From assembly GCA_963921425.1 (NCBI GenBank), contig OY992840.1, positions 6,512,501 to 6,576,500 of the forward strand: a stretch of DNA of 64,000 nt. Reading direction: 5' to 3'. Of the stretch, positions 47,920-58,924 are shown in pieces (position 1 is the first letter of the stretch; each line of letters begins with the position of its first letter). The position numbers and the translations under genes were made by a program. The DNA comes from Dryas octopetala (taxonomy: Eukaryota; Streptophyta; Magnoliopsida; Rosales; Rosaceae). The notes below the pieces were generated by a model. It worked only from the letters and a program-made list of their open reading frames with translations. It was not told the DNA's origin and searched no databases.

Positions 47920-49395
47920 TTAAACAAATGAGAAGGAAAATAACAGAAAAACAATGCTCCGACTAACTCTGCAGATTAAAAAGCAAAACAACCCCATACT
48001 TGCCACATGCCTATGGAATACTGAATTAGGCAACCCTTTGTTGAGTGGATATGCAATCATCAAGTCAGTACCAATATGATCAATCTGAATGTAACCTGAC
48101 TTGACCTTCTCCCTAACCAATAGAAATTTTAAATCCAAATGCTTAGTACCAGATGATCTTTTATTGTTCTTGGTGAAATCCACTGCAGCACTATTATCAC
48201 ACCATATTTGTATAGGTCTCTCTATGTTCTCTAAAACTCTCATGCTAGAAATGAAGTTCCTTAACCATATTGCCTGAATGGTAGCCTCATAACATGCCAC
48301 AAACTCAGCATGCATGGTTGAAGATGCCACTGTGGACTGCTTAACACTTTTCCATGAGATTGCTCCACCTGCAAATAAGAAAACATGACTGCTAGTTGAA
48401 TTTTTAGAGTCTGGACATCCTGCAAAGTCAGAGTCAGTGTATCCAATTAACTCTAACACATTGCTCCTCCTATAACACAACTTGTAATCCTTAGTTCTTT
48501 GCAAATATCTCATGACTCTCTTAGCTGCCACCCAATGAGGAATACCTGGATTCGATTGGAATCTGCCAAGTACAGAAATTGCAAAAGCTATATCAGGCCT
48601 TGTGCAGACTTGAGCAGACATTAAACTTCCCACAAGTGAAGCATAGGGTCTTGACTGCATTTCTAACTTATCTTGGTCAGTAACTGGGGCTTGTTTCTTG
48701 CTTAATTTATCACCCTTTCCAAAAGATAAATCTGTACCAGTACAATTGCTCATATTAAACCTCTTCAATACCCTCTCTATGTAACCCTTTTGAGATAAAC
48801 CCAGTATCCCTTTCTCCCTATCTCGAGTGATCTCTATACCTAACACATATGATGCCTCTCCCATGTCCTTCATATCAAAACTTTTAGATAGGAAAGACTT
48901 AGTGTGATTCAGCATAGTCAAATTAGTGCTAGCTAACAGAATGTCATCTACATATAATACTAAAATCACAAATTGTCTCCCACTGACCTTAACATAGATA
49001 CACTCATCCACTTGGTTCTCAAAGAAACCAAAAGATTGAATCACTTCATCAAATTTAAGGTACCACTGCCTTGATGCTTGTTTCAAATCATAGATTGACT
49101 TCTTGAGTTTGCAAACTAAACTTTCTCTCCCTTCTTGAATGAAACCTTCTGGCTGCTTTATATAGATTTCCTCATATAGGTCTCCATTCAAGAATGCAGT
49201 TTTAACATCCATTTGATGTAGAAACAAGTCAAAATGTGCAACCATAGCCATAATCACCCTAAAAGAATCTTTTGTGGAGACTGGTGAGTAGGTTTCTTTG
49301 AAATCCACACTTTCTTGTTGAGTGAACCCTTTGGCAACTAGTCTGGCCTTATACCTTTCAACTTGCCCCTTCGAGTCTCTTTTGGTTTTAAAAAC
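47920..49395 (-). pseudogene. Copia reverse transcriptase and RNase H region
   Basis: From the TGA at 49396-49398 the frame is open to 47920. It starts VFKTKRDSKGQVERYKARLV, goes on with the RT core (MDVKTAFLNGDLYEEIY, the YVDD motif in VLYVDDILLA) and ends with the RNase H part (YTDSDFAGCPDSKNST, SSTMHAEFVA, WCDNSAAVDF). The polymerase Asp residues are kept. The usual ADPLTKGLP near the end reads AYPLNKGLP. The TGA takes the place of the Trp in the common GCKWVFK motif, so this region is cut off from the upstream part. Confidence 0.9.
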
Positions 49396-49832
49396 TCATT
49401 TGCATCCTATAGGTTTAACTCCTTTTGGTAAATCATCTAAGTCCCATACTCCATTCTGTTTCATTGAATCCATTTCAGATTTCATAGCCCCTAGCTAGTG
49501 TTCATTTTCCTCACTTGTCATTGCTGCTTTGAATGTGTAAGGATCAGTGTTAGTGCCTTCCTCATGTTGCTCAGATTCCTGCAAGTTAACTACATAGTCA
49601 TTGGATAATGCAGGTTTCTTGATTCTGGTTGATTTCCTTATTAATGCATTTTCGGATTGCTTCTTTGTTCTATTGTCAAGAGCTTGATTATCTGCAAGCT
49701 GTGGAATATCAACTGATGCTAATGGTTGTCAATTACAGGTTCCTTATCATTGCTTGGATCAGAAAACACTATACCAATAGAAATTTCTAGGTCTTTTTCA
49801 TCTACAGTGTGCATAGGTTGGTTTGTTGGCTT
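49396..49832 (-). pseudogene. Copia linker between integrase and reverse transcriptase, broken
   Basis: Recognisable linker text (LQESEQHEEGTNTDPYTFKA, AMTSEENEH, KQNGVWDLDDLPKGVKPIGC) is interrupted by a frameshift near 49725, a TAG at 49495-49497 and a TGA at 49396-49398. Both stops sit where related elements have Trp. Confidence 0.75.
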
Positions 49833-51532
49833 TTATATTTCTTCAAAAACAAAATTATTAGTCTCAGTTGTGTTTGCATGATCTTCTAAAAACTTGGCTC
49901 TCCATGTTTCAACAAATCTAGTAGTATAATTTGGACAATAAAATCTATAGCCCATAGTTCTATTAGGATAGCCAACAAAGTAACAGCTCACAGTCTTGGA
50001 ATCTAATTTCTTTTCAGCAAGATTGTAGACTCTTGCTGTTGCCTTACATCCCCAAATTTTAAAATGATTGAAGCTTGGTTTTCTTTTAAACCACAACTCA
50101 TATGGAGTCGATGCTACTGCTTTTGAGGGAACCCTATTGAGAATATAGTTAGCTGTTTTAAGTGCTTCTCCCCACAGAAAAATAGGCAAACTAGTAGTAC
50201 AGGTCATGCATCTTACCATCTCTATCAAGGTTCGATTTTTCCTTTCAGATATCCCATTATGCTGGGGTGTGCCTGGGTTGGTATATTGTGCAACTATGCC
50301 ATTAGTTGCAGAAATTTGGCAAAGGATCCAGGGTTTCTTCCTTCCTCAGTATATTTTCCATAATACTCACCCCCTATGTCTGATCTTACCACTTTTATTT
50401 TTAAATCTAACTGATTTTCAACTTCAGTCTTGAAAATTTTAAAAGCATCTAGTGCACTTGATTTTTCAGTTAATAGGTAAATGTAACCAAACCTTGAGAA
50501 ATCATCTGTGAATGTAATGAAGTATCTAAATTCATTATGTGTTGGCTTAGGGAATGGTCCACATATGTCTGTGTGAATCAATTCAAGTAAATTTTCACTT
50601 CTTATTGCACCTTTCTTCCTGTTATTTACCATTTTCCTTTTGATGCATTCGATACAGGTTTCATTATCTTGATTGTCCATTTTAGGTAAGGCTTCAGACT
50701 TTACTAATTTCTGTATCCTTTCATGTCCAATGTGTCCTAACCTTTTATGCCAAAGCTTAGATGAGGTCTCTTTAGGCAAGATTCTGTTAATGCTAGTTGT
50801 GTTGCAGGTAATATTTTTTGATTTCTTTAAACAAAGACTGAACATGTCATCAAAAATCAAACCTTTTCCAATTAAATCATCATTCTTAAAGATAGAAATT
50901 CCTGAATTGTCAAAAACAAACCTAAGGCTGAATCTTATTAGCCTACTAATAGAAATTAAATTCCTTCTCATGGAAGGTACATAAACTACATCTACTAAAT
51001 TCAAAATATATCCAGATTTCAGCTCCAATATGACAACTCCAATGTACTCTACTTCCACCTTAGTTCCATTGCCTACGAACACAGCAACCTCATCCTTCCT
51101 TGGCACCCTCTTGCTTATGAATCCTTGCAAGGTATTGGACACATGAATAGTAGCACCACTCTCAAGCCACCACAAATCACTAGCAATATTAACCAAATTA
51201 GATTCAAAGCATACTAAAGCATGTTTCAAGTTACCTTTAGCCTTTCTCTCAACTAGCCACTTCTTATACTTGGTACAATTTCTCTTAAGGTGACCAAACT
51301 TTCTGGAAAAATAGCATTGCAGTCCATTTGGTTTGGTAGCCTGAGGGTTATTAGGTCGATGTGGAGGATTGGAAGAGTTTTGATGATTTGGAGGGTTTGC
51401 TGCTGCAGCCTTACCATTGTTTCTGAAGCCATTCCTAGAACTTGATGCCTTAGAATCTTGCACAAAATTCACAACTCTTTCAGCCTTATTTTTCTTAATC
51501 TCATTTTCTTCATTTACACAAAAACCTATCAA
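49833..51532 (-). pseudogene. Copia nucleocapsid, protease and integrase region, frameshifted
   Basis: 51532-50294 holds the gag zinc knuckle (CYFSRKFGHLKRNC, second Cys replaced by Ser), the protease motif WWLESGATIHVS (the normal Asp is Glu), the integrase zinc-binding part (LWHKRLGHIGHERI ... CIECIK) and the integrase core to VVRSDIGGEYYG (usually RSDRGGEY). A one-base deletion near 50305-50309 shifts the frame; 50228-49833 then continues integrase ([30 protein letters not shown]) until a TAA. With one frameshift and altered active-site residues it is not functional. Confidence 0.88.
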
Positions 51533-51544
51533 TTCATCTAAACT

Positions 51545-52092
51545 TCATTTCTCCCTTTGAGTATTGTAACTACTCCTCAACTGTGTGTACTCACTTGGCA
51601 GTGAATTCAAGGCCAAGTGGACCAGATAAGCATCACTCATAGGCACTTCTAATTCTGTCAGTTTGGTTCCTGCTTCAATAATGCTCATAATATGCTCCCT
51701 AACACTCTTTTCTCCATCATATTTAGCTAATGACAAAGTGTTCATAAGATTAGAGATTTCAGCTTGTCAGACTCTTTAAACTTAGCTTCAATCGATGCAA
51801 GATAAGTTTTTGCATTATTTGATTCTGGTATGCCTCCTTTGACAGAATCAGACATAGATCTCTTCATGATAAGAATTGACATCCTATTAGCCTTAGTCTA
51901 TTTTTCATGTTTTGCCCTTGTTGATGGATTAATCCACTCATCTTCATTCTCAATTGGCTTTGGTGGCGCATCTTCTCTTAGTGCCAAGTCCAAATCCATC
52001 AATCCAAGAACAATCTCTAAATCAGCTTTCCACTTCTTGAAGTTGGTACCAGTCAAGGTTTGGATGGAATTGAAATTCAAAGAAGAATTCAC
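51545..52092 (-). pseudogene. Copia gag, N-terminal part
   Basis: Starts MNSSLNFNSIQTLTGTNFKK and continues with WKADLEIVLGLMDLDLALRE, the usual start of this gag type, which forms the particle capsid. A TAG replaces the Trp after KHEK (51895-51897), one G is missing near 51763, and a TGA replaces the Trp after TQREK (about 51541-51543). Three breaks in about 180 codons. Confidence 0.88.
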
Positions 52093-52788
52093 AACTGAGA
52101 ATTTTAAAACTAAGTGTTAAACTTAATCCCCAAGAAAACTTTATTAACACAATCGACTCACACCTATGGGTTGAGAGTAAACCATGCTATAACACTTAGA
52201 TTATGAATATACATGTACTCCCTTATAAAGAACTTCCCACATCGATGGACAGAAGGAAATCCTTTAATAGTCCATGTAAATTCATCTTCTATGCTAGCCA
52301 TCACCACACTGACCATAGTGAAGTAATTATCACTTATGAGCAGATAAGTACTTCACCTGTCATGTGTTGGTCATGCAATTTGATCAACAAGCTGTTGTTT
52401 TGGAGACTTCTCAAGTTAATTAGGCTGCGAGTTGCTTGCTTAATTAATCCAAAAATCCTCCAAAACATTGATCATTCCTGAGTTTATATAAATATACACA
52501 ATATATCAGATAACACAATAAGATAGATAATCATTCTTCATAGGTTTTGATTTTAGGAGATATTACTTGCAACACTACAAGTCATAGTGTCGAAAATCCC
52601 AAAAGCAAAACAAACATAATAAAATTGCTGCATAAAACTGTTAGTACAGAAAAATATGATTTTCATGGCAATACAAATTAAACAGAGAAATTTGATTTCA
52701 CAATATGCATACAGTGGTCTTTAACATATAATTCCTCACATACAATCAGATTGTCAATTTTACTTAAGGTTTCTAAACATACAACCAT

Positions 52789-52800
52789 GCTCTGATACCA
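52789..52800 (-). other. Primer-binding site of the copia element
   Basis: TGGTATCAGAGC on the minus strand, 2 bp inside the 5' LTR. It is complementary to the 3' end of plant initiator Met-tRNA, the usual primer of copia reverse transcription. Confidence 0.9.
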
Positions 52801-52802
52801 CA

Positions 52803-53250
52803 TGTTGATCCTATAGGCTGATATGAATTGAAACACTTACCTGAGTTTACCATAGCAGCATCCATGTTGCAGAGCAGAGATAGGCCTAGATCTTCTTCGC
52901 ACTCACAGCACCCTTAACACCTTCTACTATATGGGGAGTAGTACTTTATTGTGTATATTCACTGCGTGCAAAGGGATCTAATCCTCATATATATATATAT
53001 ATCGACTGACCTCAAGAGTTTTAATCTCGTAACTAAACTCTTTAGGATATCCTTATTAGTTTATCTTACTAATTTATTGTTCTTTAATGATTAGGAATCC
53101 CTTTAGCCTTTTATAAACTTGTAAACACTTAATCTTAATAAGCCTGCAAGGTTCAATCCATATAGAATACTCGGTTAATGCTTAGGCTGCAAGTCTCTTG
53201 ATGCAACTAGGTGACCAAAACCAGAATGGAGTTGAACATCAACTCCAACA
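52803..53250 (-). repeat. 5' LTR of the copia element
   Basis: 448 bp copy next to the primer-binding site, hence upstream for the minus-strand transcript. The differences from the other LTR cluster in its middle third (positions about 53025-53165). Confidence 0.93.
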
Positions 53251-53287
53251 CAGTTTTCTAGCATCTTTGAGGATTTTGGTTCCAACA

Positions 53288-55057
53288 CTATGCGTGCATA
53301 TATATAATAGGAAAACTAGTATGGGTTTGGATTTAAGTCGAGTGGGAAGAGAATCTTTGGCTCCGACATGCTCGACTCTGTTAGTGGCTCTTATTCAAAC
53401 CCCAAAAAGTCATGAAAGAGTTTGACAGAATCACATATCCATTTTTGCAGTAACTTTAAACAAAAAACTAAGCAAAGGCCACTACAATATGCATGCCCCT
53501 GGCTAGCCTTGCGGCCCTTGCATGACTCATATTAACTGAGCATACGCCATGTATGGGAGCCACAGCTTTGCTGCGGTCATCATCAGTAGCAGGTACTAGC
53601 TTGCTTAATTTCTAGTCTTCACGTGCTATGTCCTCATCTCATACATATATTATCTAATCATTTTGAAACTTTAATTGAATTTTGAAAACAATGAGGACAA
53701 AAAAATGTTGAAGATTCACAATTTGAAAGTTTTTTAAATGGGCTCTTATAGTCTTGATTAATACTAATTAATAATTTTATATGCCGATTGGCTAGTGGCC
53801 GGTCATGCATATATGCAATCGCAATCAGTATGTGTGGAAATTATATGTGTGGTTCTTACATATGTAAGACGTCATTCTGTTTTTTTACAAATAATTCACA
53901 ATTTAACACTTTTTTTTTTGACCAATTCTCTTTGTAAGTTAATTAACACGTGTTAAACTATAATCAACTTATAAGGATGAATATATGGTTTCTATATGTA
54001 AGGAATGATCAATCATTGTTATAATAGAATCATGTTTGTTGTTAATGAAATTAATAATATTGTATGTGTTCCCATAGGGAAGAAACAGATAATAATTAAG
54101 TAAAAAAGCTTCAAGCACATAGCTTCTAGGAGGGTTGGCAATATATGGCACACCATTGAATGGGACATATACTCAGTCAAAAAGAGCGTTCACCACCATT
54201 CATGTGTTGCCGACTTATATATAATATGGATTGTGATGAACTCACTACCTTCTATAAAGTAAGAAAATTGCAACCAAAGCTAGCTAACTTAATTCAACAA
54301 TCATCCTGCCACCTGGGTCCATATATATGCAAATTAAATATGCTCTTTGGCCATTTAGTCCAAGCTTGTTTTGAATAGAGAAGGTCATATTTGTATACGT
54401 CATATTTCATCAGCCCATCAGGCCATCAGGATCTACCATATCTTCGTTAAAACAACGTACTAACCAAAAAAGAAAAAATTAATCAATAAATTTTGACATA
54501 AATTAAGTCTTAGGAACGTTGATCCAGTTCAGAAATCCATGTAAATTAAGTCTTAATTAGGATTCAACTCTTAGAACTGTTGATTAGTTTGTAGCTATGA
54601 TTAGGAATTCTACCATTTAAAGTTGACTAGAAAAAAAAAAAAAAAAAAACTAGTTAAGTGAATTAATCCAAACATCGATCGATCAGGACGAGAACTGTGC
54701 AGTGTGATATTGGACTATTATATATCTATTTTATTGTAATAGCTCAACTACTTTTGCTTTTATAGGAGGAGAAGGGTTCAAACTTGAAACCTCTCTTGAC
54801 ATTATTAAAAAAAAAATCGTTTCCTATTTTTAGTTAGTTAGTGTAATAGTTCAACTATTAAGGTTTTTTATTTTTTTAATATACAAACTGACCAAGGGCG
54901 GTGAGAGTCAAACTCGATCTAGCTATGGATTTAGTGGTGTAAATTCTCAACCACTAGAGTTACAAGTGTACAATAACTTGGCTTGAATGGTTTTATTAAC
55001 TCATAACTCTCATATAAATACAGTTACGAGTGTAGAATAACTTGGCTTGAATGATTT
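53288..55057. other. Intergenic stretch with tRNA-like words and a tandem duplication
   Basis: No gene is recognised. tRNA-like pieces: plus strand about 54722-54800 (TAATAGCTCAACTAC and GGTTCAAACTT) and minus strand about 54896-54970 (TCTAGTGGTTGAG). From about 54961 a unit of roughly 65 bp (ACTTGGCTTGAATG...CTCATATAAATACA) is repeated; the second copy is split by the next element. Confidence 0.4.
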
Positions 55058-55261
55058 AGTCCGTAATTTGTAGCACCCATTTATAGAGAAAACTTTGTTG
55101 CCGCACCCACCCTTAATCAAACACACCAACAACACCCAATAATAAGCCTACTAATAATTTAGGCTTATTAATTACATTAATTTACATGTATGCCATTAGA
55201 ACCCAGCCATTACCGCATCCAAGCAAGTCCACAGGACAGCTGGAAGCCCAACCCCTACTCT

Positions 55262-55320
55262 TCTGACGTGTGCTGACGCGCGCTGACACATGCTGACACG
55301 TGCTGACGCACGCTGACATC
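55262..55320 (+). repeat. 10-bp tandem array with GCTGAC core
   Basis: Five consecutive 10-bp units each contain GCTGAC followed by four alternating purine-pyrimidine bases (GCGC, ACAT, ACGT, GCAC). One unit makes a CACGTG core. Confidence 0.85.
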
Positions 55321-56536
55321 ACTGTAACTGAATTTTGGTGAAACTGTTTTTTTTTTTTTTTTTTGGAATTGAAGTTTTTGCTAAAACTCAATATTTCGCT
55401 AAAACTAAAATCAAACACTGAAATTGAATTTCATTACACTAAAACTGAATTTCAAGAATTCAATTACACTGAAACTAAATTTCAAGAATTCAATTACACT
55501 GAAACTAAATTTCAGAAATTTAGTTACACTAAATTGAAGAATTCAGTTATGAATTCACTTACTGAAACTGAATTAAGTGATGAAACAATTACACCTTGAC
55601 TAAAATGCAATTACACCTTAATTTAAAAATAATTACACCTTCACTAAAACAATTACACTTCACTAAAACAGTTACACCTTTACTGAATTCTGTTTCACTA
55701 AAAAAAACACAGCAACCTTATAAAAAAAAAAAACAACAACAATACAACAAGCCATCGATATGAGCCTATCAAACAACTATAGACTAAATTCAGTTTCAGT
55801 TTGAATTCAATTTCAGTGTATTCAGTTTCATTGCATTCATTAAATTCAAATTCAGTTCACTGAATGCACTGAAACTGAATTCAGTGAAATTGAATTTAGT
55901 GAAACTGAAACCCTAGACAACATCGTCCGATCACCTCACGCGCGACAAGTACACGACAGTCGCGACTGCCTCGATCTGTTTCTACCTGAAAATTTGATTC
56001 ATCATATTTCAGAACCATAATTTCATTCAAAATTCATTTAAAACTCATGTTTCACGAACTGAAACTGTTTCACGAACTGAAATTGTTTCACGAACTGAAA
56101 CTGTTTCATCAATAAATAAAGTAAATTTGTATATACTTATAAATCAATTAAAAAACCCACATTTCTATCAGATTAACAACAAATTCAATTAAAACAGATT
56201 CACAAATTATACATTTCACAAACAGATTCACAAATCAATTTCAAATTAGGATTTTCAAATTAGTTGTCCATATTCGGTCTACTAGCTAGCTCGCAAATTT
56301 ATTGAAAATAAACAGCCACCACACAACTACTACAACTCAGCAAAACCAAAAAATTACTCAATCGGAAAGATACTATGCATATATCCAAACGTGCGACTTC
56401 AGGAAAAGCATAATCTCTGGACGATTAGGCATATCACATTTCATTCACCAAAATTGGGGTTTTTCGATTCATCAACAATAAGACCAATCCAAACACATAG
56501 AATTGAAGAGTACAACAAGGAGAAGAAGATGAGTAC

Positions 56537-56758
56537 CTGACTTGACCGAAATGGCTGCCGAAAAACAGAGATTGCCGGCGAGCACCACCAATCGGAGTCG
56601 CGGCGATCTGGGTTGTTTGGGTATGATTCGGGGCGAGTGATGACAGAGGGATGAAGAGGAGAGAGAGACGAAGAGTCGTGGCTGGCAACCGTCGCCGGAC
56701 TACTCCACACGCGCCGACGACAGCCGCACATGGAGGAGAGAGAACAGAGAACACGCAT
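56537..56758 (-). pseudogene. Possible captured 5' exon
   Basis: On the minus strand a 74-codon open frame begins MRVLCSLSSMCGCRRRVWSS and ends at a good splice donor (TCAG/GTACTC). GA-rich text lies upstream as in plant leaders. A second frame overlaps it, so coding use is uncertain. No family is recognised. The base composition differs from the rest of the element, hence the suspicion of capture. Confidence 0.3.
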
Positions 56759-57102
56759 AGAGAGAAAGAGAGAGAGAGAGACTGAGAAATGAAAAGATTA
56801 AGTGACCACTGACCAGGGCTATAATCGGAAAATAAAAATAAAATGGGGTCAAATCTAGTTGGGTGTTAGTTGACCAGGGGGTTTTGGGAGAGTTTAAGTG
56901 ATTATTAGGGGGTTTTAAATTAGTTTTATTAAGGGTGGAGGTTTTGAAATAACTAAACTCTAATTAGGGGGTTTTAAATAGTTTACTATGAATGATTTCA
57001 TTAACTCATAACTCTCATATAAATACAAGTACAAGGCTTTAGCCTCCAAATAACGTAATACAGAATTTACTAGGAATACAATTAGTATAACTATATCCAA
57101 CC

Positions 57103-57264
57103 TTAATACAAATATATTTTTCTTTATTTATTTATTGTTTTATCTTGCAGGGGGTTTTGTGTAACAGTTTTGAAACTTCAGAGGGTATATGTGTAATTTT
57201 TAAAACCCCAGGAGGTGTATGTGAAAAGACGATAAACTTCAAGAAATATAAGTGTAAATAACTC
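57103..57264 (+). repeat. Truncated copy of the foldback element at 43834
   Basis: TTTATTTATTGTTTT, TTTTGAAACTTCAG, AGGTGTATGTGAAAA and TAAATAACTC appear in the same order as in 44050-44204. The left half is missing. Confidence 0.7.
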
Positions 57265-57481
57265 CCTCAAATATTGTGTTTTAATTAATGGGCTTAGTAT
57301 TTCTAGCAATTGCAATGGCTTCTTTATGTAATGCTTCATGTTAAAAAAACTAAAATTGTTCAGACACCATAGGGACAAATCTTACTGAACATCTCAAAAC
57401 ACGAGCAGAACATCGACAACATGTAGCAATTGAATGAAAGTACGTACCAACTGGATAGTCTTTGTTTTTTGTATGTCAATT

Positions 57482-57531
57482 AAGTTTTGAAGGTAATTTT
57501 GCCCAAATAAAACAAAGTTTTGAAGGTAATT
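57482..57531 (+). repeat. Micro-insertion: TTGCCC-A-rich between 17-bp repeats
   Basis: AAGTTTTGAAGGTAATT occurs at 57482-57498 and 57515-57531, perfectly. The insert 57499-57514 is TTGCCCAAATAAAACA. Confidence 0.68.
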
Positions 57532-57764
57532 ACTATTAAGTTACCCATGTTTCTAAATTAGATTATTATTTCATATTATTCTAGAATCTATACTAATGTC
57601 TAGCTTAATAGTAATAGTATATGAAATTCTCTTTTGCCAAACAATTTAACTAGCTTATATTGTCTGATTGAAACCCTTATATATCATTGATTAGAATGAT
57701 TTTTATCTAAATCTGATAACATAAACATCCTATATATATATTATATGGGCATTATATATGGATT

Positions 57765-58485
57765 GTGCTAGGGTGCCCTAATAATTTGTGTCCTAATAGT
57801 GCCCTAATGACATAACATTACCACATAAACTTTTAAAAAGACCATTTTAGCCTTTCTTAAAATATTGCCAAACTTAAATTGCAAAAGGAGGATCATCATG
57901 TTTATAGTTAAGATCTTTTTCTCTCTTCTTTTTGAGATCTCAATCGTTGGAGTTTATTTAAGCAAATCTACGATTACAAATAGAAAGGCCCATCAAAAAA
58001 TTTAGCCATTATTAAGTCAAGCAAGTTTGGTTCAGAAAACCTTCTTACATTGCTAGAGGATCAATAAATGGCATTGATATGCCATTGATACATATTGAGG
58101 AATCCATTGATTCTTACGGGAATGTTCTTGGATTTGTTCCATTGAGGAGGGTTGACTCCTTTGATTTTGATTGTGATGGGCATGGTAATTAATTATTTAG
58201 TTTTCCAGGAATTTTATGAACTCAGAGAATTCACGCCTTGAATAATGCTGGGAATTGGCATTCATCTTTTGCAATCGGAGGATCATGTACATCCCAAGTT
58301 TAGTCATATATATGAACATGATTATGCACTTATAAGGTTTGAAGATTTGAAGAGAAGGTTCAAATCATGGAAAAGATAAAATACAAATTTCTTAATAATT
58401 TCAGCTATTAGATTCAAGTTGGGTACGTAGAATAGTCTTTTTACAATAATAATATTATTATGATGTGGCAAATTCATCAGATTAG
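57765..58485. mobile_element. Decayed element with inverted GTGCCCTAAT ends
   Basis: GTGCCCTAATGACATAAC on the left and the inverse of ATTAGGGCAC on the right are both followed inward by CCACAT and AAAAAGAC words. No target-site duplication was found. It encloses an exon-like open stretch at 58016-58192. Confidence 0.45.
58016..58192 (+). pseudogene. Exon-like open stretch, unrecognised (59 codons)
   Basis: Between two stops, without ATG at its start, the frame reads QVWFRKPSYIARGSINGIDM, then PLIHIEESIDSYGNVLGFVP, then LRRVDSFDFDCDGHGN. Amino-acid use is that of a real protein, unlike nearby random frames. I do not recognise the family. It may be a captured exon in the element around it. 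Confidence 0.35.
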
Positions 58486-58924
58486 GGCACAAAATCTTTT
58501 CTCATTATATATATATATATCTCTCTCTCTCTCCAAACGTAGTACTCTTGTGACCTTGCGATTTTATTTTGTTCCACGATAAAGTCATAAGGGACCCGTT
58601 TAACATTGTCTCCATACCGGCCCTTAAATAAAATTGAACCCACACTACAAGAAAAACCTTCATATATATCAGTGATAAACCGATATCTATTTAGGTTTCC
58701 AACCGATATAATGCGTGCCGATATCTATTCTCCCATATTACATATCGGTTATTCACTGATGTCTATATTATATTAGATATCGTATTTGTTTGATAATCCG
58801 ATATGATATACCATCATTGTTATCAGATATTAATGATTTCTGATATCTTAAAAACTACATTCCGATATGTAAGATACTTATGATATCGTCTTGGTACTTA
58901 AAATCAGATATAAAATGTGTATAG

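Larger units (their letters stand above)
46933..53250 (-). mobile_element. Ty1/copia LTR retrotransposon, 6318 bp, degenerate
   Basis: Two direct LTRs of 448 bp (46933-47380 and 52803-53250), each TGTTGATCC...CTCCAACA, differ at about 12 positions by eye (near 97% identity). CAGTT is duplicated at 46928-46932 and 53251-53255. Coding order on the minus strand is gag, protease, integrase, reverse transcriptase, RNase H, which is copia order. The primer-binding site is at 52789-52800. Frameshifts and stops break the reading frame, so it cannot move by itself. Its coding text is of the Tnt1-94-like type common in plants. Confidence 0.95.
46569..53287 (+). mobile_element. Older LTR (about 396 bp) split by the copia insertion
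   Basis: 46569-46932 plus 53256-53287 join into a unit starting TGTTGGAA and ending TTCCAACA, the TG...CA inverted ends of an LTR. It has a TATA-like ATTATAAATACA at 46721-46732 and, further on, ACTTGAGCGTTGGAGTATC, a text typical of the R/U5 part of plant Gypsy-type LTRs. No internal region follows on either side, so it is a solo LTR or a remnant. Flanks share only CTAT, so the duplication is eroded. The span includes the inserted copia element. Confidence 0.5.
55058..56989. mobile_element. Mutator-like element, 1932 bp, possibly with a captured gene start
   Basis: A 9-bp duplication GAATGATTT is at 55049-55057 and 56990-56998. The inserted unit splits the second copy of a tandem repeat, so the empty site can be read from the first copy. 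The ends are only weakly inverted, but CCACCCTTAAT and an A/C-rich text follow in inverted orientation about 50-60 bp inside both borders. The interior has a 10-bp-period GCTGAC array (55262-55320), many ACTGAAACTGAA-type words (55380-55920, 56050-56105) and leader-like GC-rich sequence near 56540-56780. Confidence 0.75.

Noticed and set aside
50206..50984. Plus-strand frames at 50206-50433 and 50673-50984
   Set aside because: Antisense shadows of the copia integrase/gag region.
54625..54660. A(19) run flanked by ACTAG words as another micro-insertion
   Set aside because: The flanking repeat is only about 5 bp, too short to distinguish from chance. The same judgement was made for 5150-5195, 14390-14420 and 42393-42443.
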